Below are positions 56,901 to 64,000 of a DNA stretch of 64,000 bases, piece by piece. The notes below the pieces were generated by a model. It was not told where the DNA came from. It saw nothing but the letters and a program-made list of their open reading frames with translations, and searched no databases. Numbering within the stretch: position 1 is the first letter of the stretch; each line of letters begins with the position of its first letter. The translations under genes and the position numbers were made by a program. The stretch spans positions 39,588,700 through 39,652,699 of the forward strand of contig CM050648.1 in assembly GCA_027574665.1 (NCBI GenBank), written 5' to 3'. This DNA is from Rhynochetos jubatus (Eukaryota > Chordata > Aves > Eurypygiformes > Rhynochetidae).

Positions 56901-58795
56901 ACTGGAGGCTGGAGCTGCTGGGTGAACTGGCGCTGGTGGGAGCACACGTTGTTCAAATGAGTGTGCACCCAGCTGCTGCCAACTTCCTGCAGCAGGACGT
57001 GAGTCTGTCGGGTGGCCACTCAAGGCGTGCACACCTTCCCCCACTGAGCTCCTGCCACCCCCGTTTCTCTTACCATGGGAAGACCCGGAGAGGTTCCCGC
57101 CGCTGTGCGCCTGCTGACCGTGAGCGTGATCCTGCCCTTGTTCGCAGCGCGTGCGTCTCCACTTGGGAGCTGGGACGTCGTCTCGGCTTCTCTGCAGGCT
57201 CATCCCCATCTCCGCGTGTGTTCTTTTCCTGGGGCAGCGCCGAGGGGAAGCTCCCACCGAGTGCCGTGTTTGACTGGAGGCTGGAGCTGCTGGGTGAACT
57301 GGCGCTGGTGGGAGCACACGTTGTTCAAGTGAGTGTGCACCCAGCTGCTGCCAACTTCCTGCAGCAGGACGTGAGTCTCTCGGGTGGCCACTCAAGGGGT
57401 GCACACCTTCCCCCACTGAGCTCCTGCCATCCCCGTTTCTCTTACCATGGGAAGACCCGGAGAGGTTCCCGCCGCTGTGCGCCTGCTGACCGTGAGCGTG
57501 ATCCTGCCTTTCTTCGCAGCACGTGCGTCTGCGCTTGGGAGGTGGGCTGTCGTCTTGGCTTCCCTGTGGCTTCTTCCCCATCTCCGAGTGTGTTCTTTTC
57601 CTGGGGCAGCGCCGAGGGGAAGCTCCCACCGAGTGCCGTGTTTGACTGGAGGCTGGAGCTGCTGGGTGAACTGGCGCTGGTGGGAGCACACGTTGTTCAA
57701 ATGAGTGTGCACCCAGCTGCTGCCAACTTCCTGCAGCAGGACGTGAGTCTCTCGGGTGGCCACTCAAGGCGTGCACACCTTCCCCCACTGAGCTCCTGCC
57801 ACCCCCGTTTCTCTTACCATGGGAAGACCCGGAGAGGTTCCCGCCGCTGTGCGCCTGCTGACCGTGAGCGTGATCCTGCCCTTGTTCGCAGCGCGTGCGT
57901 CTCCACTTGGGAGCTGGGACGTCGTCTCGGCTTCTCTGCAGGCTCATCCCCATCTCCGCGTGTGTTCTTTTCCTGGGGCAGCGCCGAGGGGAAGCTCCCA
58001 CCGAGTGCCGTGTTTGACGGGAGGCTGGAGCTGCTGGGTGAACTGGCGCTGGCGGGAGCACACGTTGTTCAAGTGAGTGTGCACCCAGCTGCTGCCAACT
58101 TCCTGCAGCAGGACGTGAGTCTCTCGGGTGGCCACTCAAGGCGTGCACACCTTCCCCCACTGAGCTCCTGCCATCCCCGTTTCTCTTACCATGGGAAGAC
58201 CCGGAGAGGTTCCCGCCGCTGTGCGCCTGCTGACCGTGAGCGTGATCCTGCCCTTGTTCGCAGCGCGTGCGTCTGCGCTTGGGAGGTGGGCTGTCGTCTT
58301 GGCTTCCCTGTGGCTTCTTCCCCATCTCCGAGTGTGCTCTTTTCCTGGGGCAGCGCCGAGCGGAAGCTCCCACCGAGTGCCGTGTTTGACTGGAGGCTGG
58401 AGCCGCTGAGTGAACTGGCACTGGCGGGAGCACACGTTGTTCAAGTGAGTGTGCACCCAGCTGCTGCCAACTTCCTGCAGCAGGACGTGAGTCTGTCGGG
58501 TGGCCACTCAAGGGGTGCACACCTTCCCCCACTGAGCTCCTGCCACCCCCGTTTCTCTTACCATGGGAAGACCCGGAGAGGTTCCCACCGCTGTGCGCCA
58601 GCTGAGAGTGAGCGTGATCCTGCCTTTCTGCGCAGCACGTGCGTCTCCGCTTGGGAGGTGGGCTGTTGTCTTGGCTTCCCTGTGGCTTCTTCCCCATCTC
58701 AGAGTGTGTTCTCTTCCTGGGGCAGCGCCGAGGGAGAGTTTCCACAGAGTGCCATGTTTGACTGGGGGCTGGAGCCACTGGATGAACTGGCACTG
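53933..58795. repeat. 372-bp tandem array, 13 monomers (unit 4)
   Basis: Edges at 53933 and 58769 are 4836 bp apart, 13 x 372. The first eight monomers follow the same order as unit 3. Monomers 9 and 11 share the rare CAAATGAGT variant at 56954 and 57698, exactly 744 bp apart, which marks a recent two-monomer duplication. The plus strand is open through the array (53957-58894). Confidence 0.95.
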
Positions 58796-58862
58796 GTGAC
58801 AGTTTGTATGACAAAGGATGTAAGGATGCACTCCAGTAAGACATCAATGGCAATCCCGCCAC
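54165..58862 (-). CDS. Candidate exon-cassette coding region over the array (unit 4)
   Basis: The frame matches that of units 2 and 3 (1565 codons open), with the leftmost-monomer TAA at 54165-54167 and the same loss of the terminal-exon acceptor AG near 53877 as unit 3. Several monomers are mixed types, combining KKPQGS-type 5' edge variants with interior ones. Confidence 0.25.
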   Translation of the reverse strand: MAGLPLMSYWSASLHPLSYKLSPVPVHPVAPAPSQTWHSVETLPRRCPRKRTHSEMGKKPQGSQDNSPPPKRRRTCCAERQDHAHSQLAHSGGNLSGSSHGKRNGGGRSSVGEGVHPLSGHPTDSRPAAGSWQQLGAHSLEQRVLPPVPVHSAAPASSQTRHSVGASARRCPRKRAHSEMGKKPQGSQDDSPPPKRRRTRCEQGQDHAHGQQAHSGGNLSGSSHGKRNGDGRSSVGEGVHALSGHPRDSRPAAGSWQQLGAHSLEQRVLPPAPVHPAAPASRQTRHSVGASPRRCPRKRTHAEMGMSLQRSRDDVPAPKWRRTRCEQGQDHAHGQQAHSGGNLSGSSHGKRNGGGRSSVGEGVHALSGHPRDSRPAAGSWQQLGAHSFEQRVLPPAPVHPAAPASSQTRHSVGASPRRCPRKRTHSEMGKKPQGSQDDSPPPKRRRTCCEERQDHAHGQQAHSGGNLSGSSHGKRNGDGRSSVGEGVHPLSGHPRDSRPAAGSWQQLGAHSLEQRVLPPAPVHPAAPASSQTRHSVGASPRRCPRKRTHAEMGMSLQRSRDDVPAPKWRRTRCEQGQDHAHGQQAHSGGNLSGSSHGKRNGGGRSSVGEGVHALSGHPTDSRPAAGSWQQLGAHSFEQRVLPPAPVHPAAPASSQTRHSVGASPRRCPRKRTHAEMGMSLQRSQGDDPAPKLRRTCCEQGQDHAHGQQAHSGGNLSGSSHGKRNGGGRSSVGEGVQALSGHPRDSRPAAGSWQQLGAHSLEQRVLPPAPVHPAAPASRQTRHSVGASPRRCPRKRTHAEMGMSLQRSRDDDPAPKLRRTCCEQGQDHAHGQQAHSGGNLSGSSHGKRNGGGRGSVGEGVHPLSGHPRDSRPAAGSWQQLGAHSLEQRVLPPAPVHPAAPASRQTRHSVGASPRRCPRKRTHAEMGMSLQRSQGDDPAPKLRGTRCEQGQDHAHGQQAHSGGNLSGSSHGKRNGGGRSSVGEGVQALSGHPRDSRPAAGSWQQLGAHSLEQRVLPPAPVHPAAPASRQTRHSVGASPRRCPRKRTHAEMGMSLQRSRDDDPAPKLRGTRCERGQDHAHGQQAHSGGNLSGSSHGKRNGGGRGSVGEGVHPLSGHPTDSRPAAGSWQQLGAHSLEQRVLPPAPVHPAAPASRQTRHSVGASPRRCPRKRTHAEMGMSLQRSQGDDPAPKLRRTCCEQGQDHAHGQQAHSGGNLSGSSHGKRNGGGRSSVGEGVQALSGHPRDSRPAAGSWQQLGAHSLEQRVLPPAPVHPAAPASRQTRHSVGASPRRCPRKRTHAEMGMSLQRSRDDDPAPKLRRTCCEQGQDHAHGQQAHSGGNLSGSSHGKRNGGGRGSVGEGVHALSGHPRDSRPAAGSWQQLGAHSLEQRVLPPAPVHPAAPASRQTRHSVGASPRRCPRKRTHAEMGMSLQRSQGDDPAPKLRRTRCEQGQDHAHGQQAHSGGNLSGSSHGKRNGGGRSSVGEGVHPLSGHPTDSRPAAGSWQQLGAHSLEQRVLPPLPVHPAAPASSQTRHSVGASPQRCPRKRTHTEMGMSLRRIRDDGPAPKCRRTRC

Positions 58863-60095
58863 CTGAAATTATTGTAGCTCGACAAAATGGTTAAAATAGC
58901 CCCCTGCAGAGCTGCAGGCTGATGGCCCGACTGTCCCTGTCACAGAACTCCAATTTACGACAAATAGCAAGGCCTTTTGAAAGGCTGCATTGTGTGTCAC
59001 CTTCTCTGAAGAGGACCTGCTGCTTCCCCATGGCTAGTCCTAGAGGCCGAGCGCTCTGGCTCTGCAGCCCACACTTGCCCATGTTGTATACAGGAGTGAC
59101 CGGCTTTCAGCCGCTACTTTTAACGGCTGCCTTTGCCATCGCCTTTTCTGTCTCCCTTCCTGCTGCATCAGCCATGGTGGGCTTCTTGTCGTTCTAGGCT
59201 GAGCCCAGCACCTCAGGCTACACCGCCACCCCCCTACTTACCTACCCTAGGATATGGCAAAGAAATAAGAATTGGCAAATAGGAACTCTTCCCGCAGCCC
59301 TGGCCAGCCTGTAAAGGTGTAATAGCTCAGCCTACAGCTCAGAAGGTACAGACCAGCTTATACATTTATCCCGTATCTCCCCACTCTATGATCTGTCCCA
59401 AGAGTCAAATCATAATTACCTCTGCAAAGGTCTGGAGATAGAGAAGTAGCCATGCCAATAGCAAAGGAGGAGCCAAGTTACCCTGAAGGCCGCCTCAGCC
59501 CAACTGGCTTGTGCTGGCCCACGTTGCAGCACCTCAAGCCCAGGCCAGGCGGTGACCTCACAAGCACCGGGCGGGTGCCCTTTGTGACACGGGAGTGTCC
59601 CCTCAAGTCACGTGACCATGCAGCCTCCACAGCCCAGGCACCTCCCACAGCCGGCAGCCGCTGGGCTTCCCCGCGTGCTGCTGGCAAAGGGCTGTTTGTC
59701 TGCCGGCAGAGCTGCCGCCTCTTTCCCGAGCCAGATGAATCAAACCCTGCCCACGGCGGTGAGCGTGCCTGTTCACAGCTTTGGCTGGAGCATACGAGTG
59801 TCTGAGGGTTTCTTTTCCACTCCTCCCAGGTACAGGACTGTGTCCATGACACTCGTGTAGCAAAGCACCTGGTCTTTTACAGGTTCATTTCCAAATAATT
59901 TTACCTACCCCCCGCCAAGGTAGAGCCACGAGAGGACTGAACTAATGCTGCCAGAGGAACACCTGCAGCAACTGCGCTGGGTGGACCTTGGCTGGCTGCC
60001 AGGCCCCCACCCAGCTACTCTCTCACCCTGGAACTCGAAAAAAAAGGCGTGTGGGGGGCTCTTTAGCATCGTGTTTAACCCCTTGACTCACTCAG

Positions 60096-60655
60096 AGGGC
60101 AGTGAGTGTTGCTCCTGCCCTGACGAGGCAGCTGGTTGTTATTCCTGTCCCGCTTGAGCTGTCCGGTTTGGCCCTTGCCCCGCTCACAGCATCTGGTTTT
60201 CCCAAGTCCTGCTTGGGGCAGTTAGTTGTGCTCTTGCTCAGCTCTGGGCAGTAAGCTTTGCCCCTGCTCTGCTCAGGGAGGCTTTTTTCTTTTTATGTCT
60301 TCGCTTATGGCCTCCAGTTCGGCCACTGCCTTGCTCGGGTGGCTTCCTTTCACCATGCCCCTTTTGGGATGGCTGAGCTTTTCCCCTCTTTGTCTTGTGG
60401 AGGCTCATTACATTACCCTTCCCACCACAGCATGCCTGGATTTACTCCAGCCCTGCTCACGTGGCCTTTTATGCCCCTGCCCAAACTGAGGTGGCTAGTT
60501 TTGCCCCTGCCCTGTATGGGGCATTTAGTATTGTCACTGCCCTGCGCAGGGTATCTCTTCTTCCCCTGGCTCCTCCTGGGGAATCTCGTTTGAATCCTGC
60601 CCCCAACCTGCTCAGAGTGGATATCATTGCCATTGCCCACTGAGGGTCCTGGTTT
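60096..60655. repeat. Degenerate ~31-bp minisatellite (unit 4/5 junction)
   Basis: This is the copy of the block at 11336-11895. The extra A near 60040, just before the block, joins two short plus-strand frames into a 70-codon stop-free stretch (59945-60157) found in no other unit; I read it as chance. Confidence 0.65.
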
Positions 60656-61381
60656 GCCCCAGCCTTTCCCTGTCACACAGTGCCTCCTGGCCCAGCACCT
60701 CTCATTTCCCTCCAGTCCTGGCTTGGGCATTTCTCCTGACTGAGTGGTGTCACACTGGGGCAGAGGCTGGGGAGGTTTCACCCTGGTCCCCTCCCAAGCT
60801 CAACCCCACACCTGGCTTTGGTCTGTGGCACTGCTGTGGGGCTGGTGGGGATGGGATGAACACTTGCCTGGCCCTGGAGGGCTCCTTGTCCCCCACTTTT
60901 GCAGGCAGACAGCAGCAGGCAGCTCTCTGTGTTTTCTGCAGGTGCTGCTGCCTGGGTGCTCAGGGGGCTTCACAACGCAAAACGTGCCAGCCCAAGTGCC
61001 AGGAGCTCACTGGACGTACAACACTCGTGCTCCTACCAGTCCCCCCAGTTACCGGTTTCCACCAATTGACTCACAGAGGGAAACTACCCCATGAATCACA
61101 TATGCAAGTTCAAGACGGGTTTTTAATTCTGGCTTTGGTTTTTCTGCCTGTGGGGACCAAATGAGTATTGTTGTTCCAAGGTGATCCCAAAAGCTGAACA
61201 GGCGTTAAAAGTCTTCCTGGAGGGACCTGGGGGCAGGTGGGCCAGCCGGCAGAGCTCCATGTCTCTAGAAGGACCCTGTGAGCTCTTCCCTGACAGAGGT
61301 GGTTCTGGGAGGAGGGACGGGATGGGCTGCTGGTGCCCTTTGTGCAGCTCGGTCCAAAGCTGCTTGGGGACGGTTTTACAG

Positions 61382-61471
61382 TCATAGAATCATGAGCTTG
61401 GACAAGGACGTTGGGATCACTGAGTCCGACCATTCACCTAACACTACCAAGTCCACTACACCATGTCCCAG
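61382..61471 (-). mobile_element. CR1-type LINE 3' fragment (unit 5)
   Basis: Same position in the unit and same sequence as the fragment at 1081-1170. Confidence 0.75.
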
Positions 61472-61759
61472 TTGTGCTGCTTTGATGTACTGGTGGCTGG
61501 GTAGCTCCTACGGCCGACGTGGGAACCTGACTTTGCAGGTGTTTATGTCGCCGGTGGCAGGAACGCTCATACCCATCACCTACTCAAGCACATATGACAT
61601 CACAAGCACCTGCACAAGCCAGCTGCGTGCTCCGGCCCTGGTAGCTCTCAGCCACCATTGACATCACAAGCACGGGCGTAGCCCAGCTGCACACTCCTGC
61701 CTGTCAGCAGCTCAGCCCTCGGTGAGAAGATGAGCTGCTGCAGTGGGCCGGTCACTTGG

Positions 61760-62154
61760 TGACGAGGCGATCGATGATGGATTCCAACACAACTCAATGA
61801 GAGTTGTAACTGAAGACCTTTATTCGCAAGAAGCGGCTGCAATATATACAGTTTGAATTCCTGATCACGCGCTCAAGCCTTGCTGATTGGTTACATTGGT
61901 TTTGCCATACGTTGTCCACGCGCCTTAAGCTAATACATGATTGGCTAGCGCTATCTGCCCCCGTCACCGTCTACATCCTGGAGCCCTCAGCTTAGTTCCT
62001 GGTTTTGCTCTTGCTTCATCGCTCCTCTTCCTCTTTTTGTGTTCTCAAGTACGCTTCAAGGTCGTGGGCGGCGGCCTGCTGCGGCCTAATGCTGACTGCA
62101 GCCTACTCTTGCTCTGGTATCATATGACCATCCTCTGCCAAAAATGATCCCACA
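61760..62154 (-). mobile_element. Solo retroviral LTR (unit 5)
   Basis: Copy of the 1459-1853 insertion with the same flanks and the AGCTTAGTTCC variant. It also has a private AACTCAATGAG change near its 3' (U5) end. Confidence 0.85.
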
Positions 62155-64000
62155 ACTTGGGATCCCGTCACACCACAAGCACCTGCTCAAGCCAGGGGCC
62201 AGCTCCTGCCCTATGACATCACAAACACTTGCAGAAGCCAGGTGCCTACTCCTGGCCTATCAGCTCCTCAGGTACCAGTGACCTCACAAGCACCTGCACA
62301 GCAGGAGCCTCCTCACGCCCAGTAACTAAAAGGGTTTCTTTTCTCACTGCCTCAGGTTAGGTTATGATTGCATTTCATACAGTAGAAAATCAAAGAATTT
62401 TGTTCTAGGCATTTTTCCTGGGGCGGGGGGCTGTCTCGACTTCCCTAGAAACATATACAGTTACTTCCCACCTTTGAGGCCCACCTATTGGGTCAAATCC
62501 CACTTTGATTTTGGGTCAAATCCCACTAGCTCCCTGTTAGGATGCTTCCACAATTAAACCTTCATCTTGAGCTGTCTTCCACTGAACAGGACCAGCTCCA
62601 GGATCTGAATATACACAGTCCGTCCCCGAGATTCTTTCAGAAATGCAGTTGATCTTGATGCACCTCATTGACATTTACCACCTCACTTTAAAAATGTTAT
62701 GTCCCTGGTACCGGTAAACAAAACTATCTCCTGTGAGAATGGTAAAGTGAATATGCTAATGGATTTCCTCCTACGGCAATATAAACTGTGAACTCCATCC
62801 TGCACAACAGAGAAAGACTTCGTTTTGAGCGCCTGATTTCTTTAGGCACTTTAACGAACCATGTTTAACGCAAGCCACACTTTTCTCAACATCAAAAATG
62901 ACAATAAGGTATTCTATTAATTTTACTGTTGAGATGAACGTGATTGCATCCAGATAGCTTGGAAAGGACCGTGGATGGTGACGGGTATATATCCCTGATA
63001 CTGACCGAAGGAATATTCCCTTTTGAGAGGTAATTCTAACTTCCAGAAAAAGTCATCAAGAAGGATTTGTTTGATTTCAACAGGAAAGAGCCCAGCTCCT
63101 TGTCAAGTTGAGAGAACAAGGCAGAGAAGACAAGGACTGGACTTTTGGATTCTTAAAGGCACCTGTGCCTTTTTATCCTGACCTCAAAGCTCACAGAAAC
63201 TCTTCAAAAAATAAAGTGAGGCCCTGAACTTTCATAAGAGACAGACACGTGTTTGTGCTGATTGACTGCGATGTTTATTCTTGTATGTAAAGGCTGAAAT
63301 GTTCAGTTAAAGCTTTGGGCAACAGCGCAAGAGGGGCGGGAAGGAGGACGTTCAGCTGCAGAGGCCTCTGGGCGCCGTTTACAAGGAACCGCCTTGGCAG
63401 CAGTTCACTGTAGCCCGAATGCTGAAAAACTGTTTTTTGAAAAACTGTCTCAGGCCACGTTCAGAAAGCACCAGAATGTAGTAAATGTTTCTATTGATTT
63501 TGCATTATTAAATCCTGAAAAATAACCCAGCTTTGCATGATATCTAATTTATTTGATTTGGCACGTTAATCATTCTGTCCCGAAGACCAAAATGAACACC
63601 GCAGCGATTCTTCACTCTGGAATTCGATGCCTGCAGAGGAATTCATTTTTTTTCAGTTTATTTATTCAGGAATATGAAAAAGCTCTGGTTTTAAAGTGTT
63701 CAACTGCTTCACCATTTCCACTGATATGAACTGCTAGTCTCTTGGGGACTACTATTTTAGGGTCCTGACAAAAAGTGGGTAGGACCCAGCTGAGTCTTAA
63801 CGATGGCGAGAAGTGGACTGGGGCCGCAGTGGGCCGTGGAGGAGACAGGTCTTAATGATGCGTATTGAAACTGGAAGACCAGATGTGCATTTGGGACACC
63901 GATGACCAAGTGAGCGTTATATTGCAGGCGTTTGCGCATTTGGCATCCACATTAAAATACAACCCAGGTCATACAACCTAAAACGTCTCGGTTGCACTCA

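Larger units (their letters stand above)
44296..60301. repeat. Macrosatellite unit 4 (13 internal monomers)
   Basis: This is the fourth complete unit, 16006 bp, which is unit 1 plus 12 x 372 plus 1. The extra base is an eighth A in the run near 60039-60046 (seven in the other units). It groups with unit 3 across the retroviral region, and its array looks like that of unit 3 with further monomer duplication. Confidence 0.97.
60302..64000. repeat. Macrosatellite unit 5 (partial, cut by window end)
   Basis: This is the first 3.7 kb of a fifth unit. It carries the minisatellites, CR1 fragment, solo LTR and the start of the AT-richer block, and stops before the retroviral pol. It mostly shares group 3/4 variants, but at 63558 it reads CGTTAATCATT like units 1 and 2 rather than CGTTAAACATT. 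It also has private changes, including GACCCTGTGAGC near 61274 and AACTCAATGAG near 61792. Confidence 0.95.

Noticed and set aside
1-64000. rDNA or histone gene array
   Set aside because: No rRNA-like conserved cores and no histone-like frames; the unit content is retroelement relics plus the 372-bp array.

Overview
The window is vertebrate, most likely bird, DNA. Two things point there: a CR1-type LINE 3' fragment in every unit, and a decayed class III (ERV-L-like) endogenous retrovirus pol whose surviving RNase H and integrase segments look like the avian members of that family. Nothing looks bacterial or phage-like. The genes seem to be spliced, and most stop-free stretches are not genes.

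The whole window is one macrosatellite: four complete head-to-tail units and part of a fifth, starting at 1, 11542, 29035, 44296 and 60302. The copies look almost identical by eye. Unit lengths are 11541, 17493, 15261 and 16006 bp. The differences are exact multiples of 372 bp (16, 10 and 12 copies, plus one extra A in a homopolymer), because each unit carries an internal 372-bp tandem array with 1, 17, 11 or 13 monomers.

Layout of one unit (unit 1 coordinates): a degenerate ~31-bp minisatellite across the unit junction; GC-rich unassigned DNA; a CR1 fragment (1081-1170, minus); a degenerate ~50-65-bp minisatellite split by a solo LTR (1459-1853, minus, TG...CA ends, 6-bp target duplication); an AT-richer 3-kb block with exon-like islands (2040-5050); an ERV-L-like pro-pol pseudogene (5052-8110) with a polypurine tract and LTR start (8403 onward); T/G-rich DNA; a candidate minus-strand terminal coding exon (9478-9581); the 372-bp array (from 9638); and about 1.2 kb of mostly unassigned DNA.

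The most interesting element is the 372-bp array. Read on the minus strand, each monomer behaves like an exon (285 bp) plus a short intron (87 bp). Both lengths are multiples of three, so splicing, skipping and retention all keep one frame open. In unit 1 this exon joins in frame to the terminal exon at 9478-9581, giving a basic, nuclear-looking C-terminus. In units 3 and 4 the acceptor AG of the terminal exon is lost, and in units 2-4 the leftmost monomer carries a stop. The unit may therefore be an amplified gene whose copies differ in exon number and in decay. The plus strand of the array is also open over long stretches, so coding on either strand is unproven. I do not recognise the protein.
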